DNA of 55,871 nucleotides. Origin: Ectothiorhodospiraceae bacterium WFHF3C12 (GTDB lineage Bacteria > Pseudomonadota > Gammaproteobacteria > Nitrococcales > Nitrococcaceae). The DNA lies in contig JACDUA010000024.1 of the NCBI GenBank assembly GCA_013519935.1, forward strand, positions 1 through 55,871. Direction: 5' to 3'. The position numbers and the translations under genes were made by a program. Under the pieces are notes generated by a model that was not told the DNA's origin, did no database searches, and saw only the letters and a program-made list of their open reading frames with translations. Of the stretch, positions 8,454-17,200 are shown piece after piece (position 1 is the stretch's first letter; each line of letters starts with the position of its first letter).

Positions 8454-10271
8454 GTGGTTTTGATGAAACGAGTCGGGCAGATGTTGGTGGGCAGCGCTGC
8501 GGCGGTTGTCCTTGGAGCAGCTCACGCGGCGGATGCTTCAGGAGCGTCCTCCACGTCAGGGGCAGGCACGGGCGATGAAGCGGCCGCCGAGAGCCGGGAA
8601 CCGTACTTTCGCGGCCGGAACTACTCCGTGGAAGAAGGCGACACGCTCTGGGGACTTGCCGAGACGTATTACCTGGTCCCGTTCTATTGGCCCCACATAT
8701 GGACCTACAACGATAACCTGGCGGACCCGAACCGGATCCTGGTAAACGATTCGCTGTGGTTGCCGACCCTGGAAGGTGCGCCGGGCTCACTGACCGCGGC
8801 CGACAGGCGGAGCATCGCCGAGGGTTACCTGCGCCTGTATTACCACATGCGGGCCGAAGGGGCCCCCAACGCGGCGGACGCGCTGGTCGGTGTCCGCTAT
8901 TACGACGCCTCCGTGCTGCCGCCGGAATTGCGCGACCCCGAAGAGGGTACGCCTGCAGAGGATGTCGCGGAGGCCGGTGAGACGCAGCCCCGGGCCGCCA
9001 GCGACGCCGAGGAGCCCGTTACGCAGCCCGCACCGTCCACCGAAGCGGCAGTCACGTCCTCGGGAGCGTACGTCGGACTCCATGCGGGTATGGCCATGCT
9101 TGGGACCGATCTGGAAGGCCCGCGGGGGCACTCCAATCAACAAAGCGGGACCCTCGATGCAGAGTTCGGCAACCGCGGCGGTATCGCCGGGGGCTTCGTC
9201 GGCTACAGCTGGTCCGTGGATCGTTGGCTCATGGCCCTGGAACTGGAGGCGGACACTGGCAAAGTCTCGTGGGACCACGGCCGTGCGCCCGCGGGCAAGG
9301 ATTACTCGCTGGAGCGCGAGGAGAGCTACGCCCTGTCCGGACGCCTCGGCTACTGGCTGAGCTCCGCGGCACTCATCTATGGGCGAGCCGGGCTGGCCCG
9401 GACGACGTTTCACGCCGAGTATGACGATGGCACGGACACGGCCGATGTCACGGAGCGATCGCGCGGGATCCGTTTTGGTACCGGCGTCGAGGTGGCGCTG
9501 TCCGATCGGCTATTCGGCCGGCTCGACTGGCGGTATACCGACCACGACCCGATCGACGTCGACTACGGCTCCGGTGAGGACGAGTACACTCCCAGCGAGT
9601 CCGTGGCGTCGCTCGGCCTCGGCTACCGGTTCTTTGAGGGAAGCTCCCGCCAGGCCCCGTCGCGGGATGCCTCGCAGCTGGGTGGGGCCTATCTCGGGCT
9701 GGCACTGGGCTGGAACACCCTCCACACCGAAAATACCGGCGATCAGCGCGGCGGATCCGGCGGCAATGTGCTCACCGTCGACCGCGCCGGCGCCGGCGCC
9801 CTGGCGGGGGCGTTCGGTGGCTACGGAATCGAGCTGGGTCCGGCTTACCTGGGCGTCGAGCTGGAGGCCGAGGCATCCAGGGCGAGCTGGGATACGGCCC
9901 GACGCCCCGACAAGCGCATCTACGGTGTCGAGCGCGGGACCGCCTACGGCGTGGGATTGCGCGTTGGCTACGTCATCGACGGGGCCGCCCTCGTCTACGT
10001 GCGAGGCGCGCGCATGCGTACTGAATTCGAGACCGACTACGAGTTCGCCAGCGAGGGCGTGAGCATTGACGACACGCGCACCCTCGACGGCAACCGCGCC
10101 GGACTCGGGATCGAGCTCCCGGTCTCCGAACACCTCTTCGTGCGGGCCGACTACAGCTACACCGACTATGAGGAGTACGACATTACTTACGGTTCCAGCA
10201 ACGGTACCGGCACCGAGTCGTTCGACAATGACGAGGACCAGTTCCGGCTAGGGCTCGGCTACTGGTTCTGA
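8454..10271 (+). CDS. LysM protein with two tandem outer-membrane beta-barrel domains
   Basis: A 605-residue exported protein. A signal peptide (ending near AAHA) is followed by a LysM-like peptidoglycan-binding module (about 56-104; SVEEGDTLWGLAETYY, ending RILVNDSLWLP), an acidic linker, and two related barrel domains (about 204-402 and 413-605). They share matching landmarks: GAYVGLHAG / GAYLGLALG, LELEADTGKVSWD / VELEAEASRASWD, and ends LGLGYRFFEG / LGLGYWF. Each resembles an eight-stranded Opa/OmpX-type barrel, and the chain ends in Phe, as outer-membrane proteins do. I start at GTG 8454, seven bases after AAGAGG; ATG 8463 is the alternative. It probably ties the outer membrane to the cell wall. 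Confidence 0.8.
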   Translation: MVLMKRVGQMLVGSAAAVVLGAAHAADASGASSTSGAGTGDEAAAESREPYFRGRNYSVEEGDTLWGLAETYYLVPFYWPHIWTYNDNLADPNRILVNDSLWLPTLEGAPGSLTAADRRSIAEGYLRLYYHMRAEGAPNAADALVGVRYYDASVLPPELRDPEEGTPAEDVAEAGETQPRAASDAEEPVTQPAPSTEAAVTSSGAYVGLHAGMAMLGTDLEGPRGHSNQQSGTLDAEFGNRGGIAGGFVGYSWSVDRWLMALELEADTGKVSWDHGRAPAGKDYSLEREESYALSGRLGYWLSSAALIYGRAGLARTTFHAEYDDGTDTADVTERSRGIRFGTGVEVALSDRLFGRLDWRYTDHDPIDVDYGSGEDEYTPSESVASLGLGYRFFEGSSRQAPSRDASQLGGAYLGLALGWNTLHTENTGDQRGGSGGNVLTVDRAGAGALAGAFGGYGIELGPAYLGVELEAEASRASWDTARRPDKRIYGVERGTAYGVGLRVGYVIDGAALVYVRGARMRTEFETDYEFASEGVSIDDTRTLDGNRAGLGIELPVSEHLFVRADYSYTDYEEYDITYGSSNGTGTESFDNDEDQFRLGLGYWF

Positions 10272-10307
10272 GTGGGAGCGAACGATTGGGCGAGGCGGGC
10301 ATTGGTC

Positions 10308-10324
10308 GTACCGAGGGTTCGAAT
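10308..10324 (+). repeat. tRNA-Ser variable/T-arm fragment, inverted
   Basis: These 17 bases (GTACCGAGGGTTCGAAT) are identical to the variable-arm/T-arm junction of the tRNA-Ser gene at 10748-10835 but lie on the opposite strand. The sequence after it (GCCGCGG) is not tRNA. It looks like a leftover from rearrangement of the tRNA locus. Confidence 0.6.
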
Positions 10325-10398
10325 GCCGCGGTTAGCTGAGTGCAAAAGCGGCCATCCGATTCAAGCGCTGCGGAATCCGAGATCCCGAGGGAGGGATT

Positions 10399-10480
10399 GA
10401 CTCGCGCCATCCATGGCGCTCGCCCTTCGGGCGCCTCCGCTTCGCTACGGCGTCCAAATCGGCAATCCTGCCGATTTGCG
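10399..10480. repeat. Three-hairpin element, copy 1
   Basis: An 82-base element between GGGATT and GAACC. It can fold into three stems: GCGCCA/TGGCGC, CGCC/GGCG, and AAATCGGC/GCCGATTT. It shares its layout and the block CTTCGGGCGCC with copies 2 and 3, while the stem sequences differ in a compensated way. The left flank GAGGGAGGGATT matches the T-arm side of the nearby tRNA-Ser. Confidence 0.75.
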
Positions 10481-10519
10481 AACCAGAAGGGTTCGTCCAC
10501 CCGCCCTGCCCCCTTCTGC

Positions 10520-10561
10520 AAATAGAAAAGGGGCGTCCCGCAGGACGCCCCTTTTCTATTT
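10520..10561. terminator. Perfect-palindrome bidirectional terminator
   Basis: A 19-base stem (AAATAGAAAAGGGGCGTCC and its complement) around the loop CGCA, with A-rich and T-rich outer ends in both directions. It sits directly 3' (minus strand) of a tRNA-Ser remnant and resembles the terminator after the intact tRNA-Ser, so it is probably that lost gene's terminator. It can also stop rightward transcription from the LysM gene. Confidence 0.85.
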
Positions 10562-10563
10562 GT

Positions 10564-10582
10564 TGGCGGAGAGGGAGGGATT
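10564..10582 (-). pseudogene. tRNA-Ser 3'-end remnant with encoded CCA
   Basis: Minus strand: the 3' half of the T arm and acceptor stem of tRNA-Ser (AATCCCTCCCTCTCC, then G and CCA), identical to the intact gene. It is cut off by copy 2 of the three-hairpin element. Only CGAACCC (10660-10666) of the T arm resumes on the far side, and the body of the tRNA is gone. Confidence 0.75.
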
Positions 10583-10660
10583 ATTCGCGGCTCGGGCCGC
10601 TCACCCGGCGGGCCGTCGTCGCTGCGCTCCGACGTTCAACCGCGCTCCGCGCGGTTAGTC
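10583..10660. repeat. Three-hairpin element, copy 2
   Basis: A 78-base element inserted in the T-loop position of a tRNA-Ser remnant. Stems are GCGGC/GCCGC, CGTCG/CGACG around loop TCGCTGCGCTC, and AACCGCGC/GCGCGGTT. The middle loop is identical to that of copy 3, while the stem differs by a compensated pair (CGTCG/CGACG here, CGCCG/CGGCG there). Confidence 0.8.
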
Positions 10661-10676
10661 GAACCCGGAATTGCTC

Positions 10677-10696
10677 GTACCGAGGGTTCGAATCCC
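10677..10696 (+). repeat. tRNA-Ser variable/T-arm fragment, inverted
   Basis: Twenty bases (GTACCGAGGGTTCGAATCCC) identical to the tRNA-Ser variable arm end plus T arm, on the strand opposite to the gene. With 10308-10324 it shows that pieces of this tRNA have been inverted and scattered. Confidence 0.65.
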
Positions 10697-10706
10697 GCGA
10701 TCCCAT

Positions 10707-10747
10707 AAACGAAAAAGGGGCCGCCTGACGGCGACCCCTTTATCGTT
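10707..10747 (-). terminator. Terminator of tRNA-Ser
   Basis: A GC-rich stem (GGGGCCGCC and GGCGACCCC around TGAC) flanked by an A run on the left and TTTTATCGTTT on the right. It begins right after the encoded CCA of tRNA-Ser on the minus strand, with the U-rich tail in the correct direction (TTTTTCGTTT). It is nearly palindromic and may work both ways. Confidence 0.85.
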
Positions 10748-10835
<88 letters not shown>

Positions 10836-10901
10836 AAGAAACCTGTTTGTACTACCTCGACCTGCCACAGCGCGCTCTCGCCATTGAGGCGAGACCGCCC
10901 T

Positions 10902-11061
10902 GGAGAGGGAGGGATTGATTCGGGCCCGCGGCCCTCACCCTTCGGGCGCCGTCGCTGCGCTCCGGCGTCCAAGACGGCTTCGCCGTCTTAGTCGAACCCT
11001 CGGTACCTTTCGGTACACACGCTTTCCAGGCGTGCTCCTTCGACCGCTCGGACACCTCTCC
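10902..11061 (-). pseudogene. tRNA-Ser(GGA) copy split in the T loop by a 76-base element
   Basis: From 11061 down to 10993 every base matches the intact tRNA-Ser through TTCG of the T loop. Copy 3 of the hairpin element follows (10992-10917), then the rest of the T arm and acceptor strand (10916-10902) resume. It lacks the CCA (ends A-GGG) and has no terminator. It keeps the same upstream leader as the intact gene (AGTACAARCAGGTTTC, R = A/G), so it arose by duplication including promoter DNA and was then interrupted. Unless the insert is removed from the RNA, which I doubt, it is dead. Confidence 0.85.
10917..10992. repeat. Three-hairpin element, copy 3 (in tRNA T loop)
   Basis: A 76-base insert between TT and CG of the T-loop sequence TTCGAA (plus-strand reading). 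Stems: GGGCC/GGCCC, CGCCG/CGGCG around TCGCTGCGCTC, and AAGACGGC/GCCGTCTT. The three-stem layout matches copies 1 and 2. Confidence 0.85.
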
Positions 11062-11178
11062 GGAAACCTGCTTGTACTGCTCCGCGTACGTGCGTTTGGG
11101 CTGAAAGCCCCGTCGCGGAAAGTCGGCAAGGGTAAACCAGATGGCGGGCCGCTTCAATCGCGGGTGCCGCTGGCAGAC

Positions 11179-11520
11179 TCAGCTCTTGTCGCCGCCCCGT
11201 CCGGGCCCGTAATACGGTACGGAAGGAAACTGCGTGACCTTGCCGTCGGCGTCGGTCATCTTGGCGGTGCCCTCCTTCTCCACCTCGTCGATGCGCACGA
11301 TGGCGTGCATCGGGATGAAGGAGCGCTTCACGCCCGCGAATTCGTCCTTCAGGCGCTCTTCCGACGGGTCCACGACCACCTGCGTGTGCTCGCCGAATAT
11401 GAGCTCCTCGATCTCCACGAACCCGAGCATGCCGCCATCGGAGACCTGCCGGGCATAGACCTCGTAGAGCTTGCCCTGATTCAGGAAAATTACCTTGTAG
11501 ATGTGCTTGTTCCGGGCCAT
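11179..11520 (-). CDS. DUF1820 family protein
   Basis: A 113-residue cytosolic protein of the DUF1820 family, found mostly in gammaproteobacteria. It starts ARNKHIYKVIFLNQGKLYEV, has YARQVSDGGMLGFVEIEELIFG, and a VDPSEERLKDEFAGVKR stretch ending in a short basic/Gly tail. The function of the family is not established. It lies downstream of yjbQ on the same strand, about 60 bases apart, and may be co-transcribed with it. Confidence 0.9.
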   Translation of the reverse strand: MARNKHIYKVIFLNQGKLYEVYARQVSDGGMLGFVEIEELIFGEHTQVVVDPSEERLKDEFAGVKRSFIPMHAIVRIDEVEKEGTAKMTDADGKVTQFPSVPYYGPGRGGDKS

Positions 11521-11579
11521 TGGTCTACATTACCGGGTCGTTGAAGCGCGAACGGCGGAGAATATCACAATCACCGGGA

Positions 11580-11993
11580 TCAGGACCCGCTCACGGTCAC
11601 GATGAGGTTACGTCGGTGAGCGCCCGTTCGATGCTCCCAGACGAAGACGCCCTGCCACGTCCCGAGCGCCGGGCGGCCATCGGTGACCGGGATCGTCAGC
11701 GCCGTCTGAGTCAGCACGCTGCGCACGTGGGCGGGCATGTCGTCCGGTCCCTCGGCATCATGCTCGAACAGCGTATCGCCGTCCGGGACGAGACGGGCCA
11801 TGAACCGGTCCAGGTCGCGGCGCACGGCCGGATCGGCGTTCTCCGTGATAATGAGCGAGGCGCTGGTGTGCCGGATGAAAACGTGGCACAGCCCCGTCTT
11901 CACGCCGGACGCGCGAACCGCCTCGGCGACGTCCCGCGTGATCTCCGTCGTGCCGCGCCCGCTTGTTCCGCATTCGATGCTCGTCTGGTACAT
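11580..11993 (-). CDS. yjbQ: YjbQ family (UPF0047) protein
   Basis: A 137-residue protein with the family signatures RHTSASLIITENADP (about 41-55), EGPDDMPAH (81-89) and LGTWQGVFVWEHR near the C-terminus. YjbQ proteins have a compact trimer fold. E. coli YjbQ shows weak thiamine-phosphate synthase activity, so the biological role remains open. Conserved His, Glu and Asp residues are all present. It is divergent from the small gene at 12066. Confidence 0.93.
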   Translation of the reverse strand: MYQTSIECGTSGRGTTEITRDVAEAVRASGVKTGLCHVFIRHTSASLIITENADPAVRRDLDRFMARLVPDGDTLFEHDAEGPDDMPAHVRSVLTQTALTIPVTDGRPALGTWQGVFVWEHRTGAHRRNLIVTVSGS

Positions 11994-12065
11994 AGGTGCC
12001 GTTCCAGTGATTCACCTGCTGGCATCCATCGTACCGCCCTGGACTGAATTCAAGGAGCCCTCGCC

Positions 12066-12422
12066 ATGTACGCCTGGGAAGGTAAATCCTTCGACGAGAT
12101 CGCGAACCTGACGCTCAAGCGCAAGCCGGAGCGCTATCCCGTCTATTGCGTGGTGGAAGGCACTCAGGACGGGGAACGCGTCCGGATCACGCAGCGCTTT
12201 CGGGACGTTCGGGAAATGTCGGCTTTTCTACAGCGCATGGAGCCGCAGCGCTGGGGCATTCGGGCACTCGCGCTGGTCGAATTGAAGCCACAGCTTCAGG
12301 AAGCGTTAACCAGACTGGACGTCTTCGGACCGACGGCGGAGGCCTTGAATGCGCACAATTCGATAACCGAACCGGATTATCAGGTACTGGACTGGGGAGA
12401 GGGAAATCCGACTCCCGGCTAA
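12066..12422 (+). CDS. Small hypothetical protein
   Basis: A 118-residue soluble protein I do not recognise. It begins MYAWEGKSFDEIANLTLKRK, has a central ERVRITQRFRDVREMSAFLQ stretch and an acidic C-terminus. A leading ribosome site (AAGGAG, about ten bases upstream) and normal codon use support a real gene. No membrane segment or signal peptide is visible. It is divergent from yjbQ by about 70 bases. Confidence 0.65.
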   Translation: MYAWEGKSFDEIANLTLKRKPERYPVYCVVEGTQDGERVRITQRFRDVREMSAFLQRMEPQRWGIRALALVELKPQLQEALTRLDVFGPTAEALNAHNSITEPDYQVLDWGEGNPTPG

Positions 12423-12494
12423 TCGCTCGCGTCACAGTCGACCGCGCAAGGGTCGCAGCCCGGACCTGCTTGGGCTGTGAAGGGCGAAAAAGGA

Positions 12495-12517
12495 AAGGGG
12501 CCCACGAAGGGCCCCTT
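12495..12517 (-). terminator. Terminator at the end of the receptor/lipoprotein operon
   Basis: Nine-base stem AAGGGGCCC/GGGCCCCTT with a five-base loop, followed on the minus strand by TTCCTTTTT. It lies about 50 bases past the stop of the lipoprotein gene, so it ends the long minus-strand operon. The left gene (12066-12422) converges on it from the other side. Confidence 0.8.
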
Positions 12518-12567
12518 GTTCAATCACTGATCGAGTCGACTATCGTCGCCTCGTGCTCCTGGCTGTC

Positions 12568-14172
12568 TTAGGTGTCGTCGTCGCTCACGAGGCTACCGGC
12601 CGCGCAGCTGAAGAGCACGTCGCCGTATTCCAGGGTCTCGTCGAGCTCGTCGTCGACATCCAGGCAACCCTCGTCGAACTGGGCGCCTGCGACGCTGTCG
12701 TCGGCGTACACGCTGCGATAGACCTGACCACCGAAGCCCTCGCGATGCAGAGCGCCCATCGTGTTGGAATCGGCCGTGCCGCCGTTTCCGGCGTTACCCA
12801 GAATGGTGACGTTGGCGATCGCCGGGCTGGTCTTCGGCGTGGCGCCGAAGGCACTGCCGTTGTTATCGGACTCGATCCCGCGGTCACCGGAGTTGGCGCC
12901 CTGGCGAACCAGCACGTGCTGAATCGTGCCCTGATAGCCAAGGTCGATATCCAGCGCGTCGTCGGTATTGGCCTGGATGACGACGTAACTCGCGTTAGCC
13001 GCACCGCCAAACCATTCGATGCCGTCATCGTCGGAGTTCGTGATCTGGATGTGGTTGATCGTGGTGCCGGAGCCGGCGGCCTCGATCGTCAGACCCTGAA
13101 CCTCCTCGTCCGGACGGAATGCCTCACCGGTCTCCGCGAGGATCACATACTCAAGGGTGCCGCTGCTGTCGCTGTTGTCGGTACCGCCGAACCAGCGGGT
13201 GACGCCATCCGGCACGGCCTCGGTCGTGGTCTGGTTGTTGCTGTCGGCGTTGTTGACCTCGCCATAGCCGCTGATCACGAGGCTGCCCCAGTCACCGCGA
13301 CCGCCCAGATCGGAGGGACTGTCGGTAATGCTAACGGGGCTGGCGCTGGTGTCCGCCTCGACGGCGCCGAAGATGATAGGCAGATCGGCGGTGCCGTTGG
13401 CCTCGATCCGCGAGCCGCGGGTAATGACCAGGGACGGATCAGTCTCGGAGATGCCGAAGATCTGGGTGCCCTCTTCGATGGTCAGCACGTCCTCGCGCAC
13501 AGTGCTCGGATCGGAAGCGCTTTCCACGTCACCGTTGCCCACCTGCACCGTGCCGTCGAGCAGGAAGATGTGGCTGTTGGGCAGCGTGAAATCGCCGTCC
13601 AGGTCACCGTCGCGGATAACGCAGACCGGGAAGGTCACGCCGAAGATGGCAACGTCCTCGGCGGCCTCAAGCCCGTTTCCGACGGTGTCGCAGGCGTTCG
13701 CGCCGGCCGGAGCCAGGGTGCCGCCCTCGATCTCCGCTCGCAGCGGATGGAACGTCTGGGGTGAGCCGGGCAGGTTACCGCCGATGTTGGGATCACGGAT
13801 GGTCCAGCCGTCCCAGAAGGGGCCGCCGTTGCTGGCGTCATCGTCCGGGTCAGCCGCGTTCGGGTCCACGGCACCGAAGTACGCAGCCGGCGTCACTGAC
13901 TGCCCGGCGTCCGTGGTGAACGGCCCATCAAACTCGGCGCTGACGGTTTCGGTGGTATTGACCGCCAGCGTCAACGGGTTCAGCGAGAATCCAGCGGGGC
14001 TGGTCGTAACGCTGTACCGATCCGTGTTGCTGAAATCGGTCTGCCAATTCTGGGAATCCGGGCCGGTCTGCGGCGGTGGGGTGTCGTCGCCGCCGCCACT
14101 GCTGCCGCCACAGGCGGTGAGGCCGGCGGATGCGAGGATGGCGATCGCCAGCGTCGTCTTGTACTGATTCAT
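12568..14172 (-). CDS. Surface lipoprotein with right-handed beta-helix features
   Basis: A 534-residue lipoprotein. The signal ends in lipobox LTAC with Cys21, followed by a Gly/Ser/Asp-rich spacer. The body is acidic and contains beta-helix-like turns: VLTIEEGTQIFG, LVITRGSRIEANG, PIIFGAVEAD, RGDWGSLVISGYG, then DDGIEWFGGAAN, DDALDIDLGYQG and DRGIESDNNG. Related proteins commonly sit beside TonB-dependent receptors in marine gammaproteobacteria; their ligand is unknown to me. It is the last gene of the operon, just downstream of the receptor, and is best read as its substrate-capturing partner. The Asp-rich loops could bind calcium. Confidence 0.7.
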   Translation of the reverse strand: MNQYKTTLAIAILASAGLTACGGSSGGGDDTPPPQTGPDSQNWQTDFSNTDRYSVTTSPAGFSLNPLTLAVNTTETVSAEFDGPFTTDAGQSVTPAAYFGAVDPNAADPDDDASNGGPFWDGWTIRDPNIGGNLPGSPQTFHPLRAEIEGGTLAPAGANACDTVGNGLEAAEDVAIFGVTFPVCVIRDGDLDGDFTLPNSHIFLLDGTVQVGNGDVESASDPSTVREDVLTIEEGTQIFGISETDPSLVITRGSRIEANGTADLPIIFGAVEADTSASPVSITDSPSDLGGRGDWGSLVISGYGEVNNADSNNQTTTEAVPDGVTRWFGGTDNSDSSGTLEYVILAETGEAFRPDEEVQGLTIEAAGSGTTINHIQITNSDDDGIEWFGGAANASYVVIQANTDDALDIDLGYQGTIQHVLVRQGANSGDRGIESDNNGSAFGATPKTSPAIANVTILGNAGNGGTADSNTMGALHREGFGGQVYRSVYADDSVAGAQFDEGCLDVDDELDETLEYGDVLFSCAAGSLVSDDDT

Positions 14173-14287
14173 GGAGATCCTCCGATTGCACTCTATGAAC
14201 TACGGATTAGTTCGGCAGCGAGCCTACACGCGAAATGTTGCGTCGATATTTCAAATCCCTTGAGCGACATCAGGCGCCACTTGCACG

Positions 14288-17200
14288 TCATTGCCAGGGC
14301 TTCCAGCTCACGGAGAGACCGAAGTCCCGGCCTTTCGTATAGGAGCGGTAGACACGCCCGCCCTGAAGCTGCTCGTAGGTCGGATCGAGCAGGTTTCCGG
14401 CGCTGAACTTGAATTTCAGCCCGTCCGAAAACTTGTAGGTGTAGTTGAGATCCAGTTGAGCGACAGGCTGCTCATAGACGTCCGGCCTGCCCTCCGTGCC
14501 GGCGACCGCTAACCTTTCACCAACGCGGTTCAGCAGCAGCGTTGCGTCGTGGCGCTCGCCTTCGTAGCCGATCTGCAAATTGAGGAGGCTGTCCGCCTGA
14601 CCCTGCAGAGGGCGACTCTGATTCGTTGCCAGGTCCTGCCGGGCAAGCTCTACTTCCGAATCGATGAATGCGAGATTGGCCTGAAGGTATATTGACTGCG
14701 CCCACTCCGAATCCAGCCCAGTGAGTGCAACCAGGCGCCCAAAATCCGTTCTCATGGATGTTTCCACACCGGAAACCGTTGCCCCCGCCGCGTTCTGAAC
14801 CTGCAACAGATAAGCCGATCCGCCCACGCCGACGAAGCTGACCTCGATGGGATCCGTGTAATCCTTTGTGAAAAATCCGAGGGAAAAGGCCTCGCGGCTC
14901 GTCGGATACCACTCCCAGCGCAGGTCGTAGGCCTCGATTTTTGCCGGCTCCAGATCGGGGTTGCCCAGATATTCCTCTCCCGTGTCCGGATCGTAGTAGC
15001 GCGCCGGTGAGAGCTCGTTGAGCACGGGCCGCGATATCGTTCGCCCGGTTGATGCACGAACCTGCATGCCGTCGAGGAACTTCCAGGTTATGCTCGCCGC
15101 GGGCAGCACGTCGGATTGCTTGAATCCGGCCTCGACCCGCTGCCCGCCCTGACTGCCACCGGCCTGAAAAGTGGCGACGCTGAAGTCGGCGGTTTCCCGG
15201 CGGGCGCCGACCATCACTCGGACCGTATCCGACCAGTCGAGATCCGTTTTCAGGTAGCTACCGCTTACGGTGGCCTCCCCGGAGTACTCGTCATTGGTCT
15301 GCGTCTGGTCACTGACCTCCAGCGTGTCCCCTATGTCGTCGGGGTCCAGCAGATCCTCGGGCGGCGCGGTGAGATCCGCGTCGTCCGTGGGCCGGAAGCT
15401 GTAGCGCCGAGTCTGCGACTCACGTTCCTGGTCGTAGTAGGAAACGCCCGTGGCCACGTTCCACTTCCAGGTATCCGTATCGAGCAGCGGGAAGGTCAGG
15501 TCCGTGTCGAAGCTGTAGATGTCATCGTCACTTTCCGAGTAATTGCGACTGGCACTGCTCTGGCCTGGGAAGTAGAAGACGCCATCGCTGCGTCGAACAT
15601 AGGTGTATTCACGGCGGTCCGGGGAGTTACGTGAGCTCTGGGCGTACATGCCGCGCCAGCCCAGATTGACCCAGTCAAAGTCATGCTCGCCGATCAGTTG
15701 CTGCGCCAGCAGTTCCCGTTCGTTCCACTCCAGCAGGTACGCACGCTGGTAACGGTCCTGGCTGACCGCCCGCACGCCTTCAGTAATCTGGGAACGTTTG
15801 TAGGACTTGCGAATCGCGAAGGTATTGCTGCGCAGGGAATGGTCTTCCCAGTTCACGGCACCAACCAGCAGACCACCCAGGTCGACGTTCATGTCGGTCC
15901 GGCGTTCCACCTGATCGTCGCGCAAGGCTAACGACCCATCGCCGCGCAGCGCGTAATCACGCTTTATCGTTTCGCGATAGTCGTAAGAGCGGCTCCAGTC
16001 CAAAGCACCGAGAACACCCACTTCGCCGCCCAGAGCGTCGAAAGTCTTGCCGCCACTGACACCCAGGCTGGTGTCGGGCCCCATCGTTGATTCGCTCACC
16101 TCCCAGTTGTTCTCGAATCCCTTTGCCGCCTCTTCGACGTCGCCCTGGGAGTCGGCACCCGTCAGCCCGCCGGGTAACTCCCTGGTACCGTCATCGAAAC
16201 CGAGGAAATCCTGACTCCCGCCTTCGTAGTCCAGCCCCTCCTGGCCGGTAGTCTGCGTATTGCCACCAATGCCGAAACTGAACTCCGCGAACCCCTCCTC
16301 GGGAACACCCGTGGTTTCCAGGCCGATAAGCCCGCCGCCGAATGCCCCCGGCAAAGACGGGTCATAACTCTTCTCGACGCGAATCTGCGAAAGCACGCCA
16401 GTCGGAAAGAGGTCCAGCGGCACAATGCGCTTGATGGGATCCGGACTTGGCAGCGGTGAACCGTTCCACAGCGTATAGGTATAGCGGGAGGGTTGGCCCC
16501 GGATCACGACATACTTGCCATCTTCAATGGTGAGGCCTGTCACTCGTTTCAGCGCGTCTGCGGCGTCCGAGTCACCGGCGCGGGACATCTGCTCGGCACC
16601 AAGGATCTCCGAGACACCGGAGGCCTCTCTCTCGGCGGAAATATCCGATGCCACGCTTCCCTCGATGTACGGCGCGGTCACAACGTATTCCTGAAGCTGC
16701 ACGCCCGCGGGGGTGAGCTCGATTGCCGTAGTCACCTCCTTCTCGGGGATAACCCGGACGTTATCCACGGTCTGAGTGGCAAAATCCTCATGGATGACGG
16801 ACAGCGAATAGTTGCCTGGCGGCAGCTCCACCTGGAACTGGCCCTGGGCGTTCGTGCGCGCCTGGGCGTTGACGCCGGCAAAAAATACGCGGGCATTCGC
16901 GACCGGCTCGTCCTGCTCGGCCGAGCGAACCGTACCCCGTAAAAGACCGGCCGCGGCGTTCTCGGCCGCCTTGCGCGGCCCGCCCGCGGCTTCGACGGCG
17001 CCCGCGGCCTGCGGGTTGGAGCTTTCGATGTCCACATCCGGCTGCTCTCCGGCGCCGCGCAGGGTCACCAGCACCTGCACGTTCTCGCCCTCGGCGGTGA
17101 GCAGGTCGAGGTCCAGCACCCGCTCACCGCCCTCGTGGGTAACGACGAGCTCGCGGCGGCCGGCGGGCACCCGCAGGAACACCCCGCCGGTCTCGTCGGT

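Noticed and set aside
12553-13764. 403-residue plus-strand frame opposite the beta-helix lipoprotein
   Set aside because: No start region or family similarity; the minus-strand frame has a signal, a lipobox and conserved repeats.
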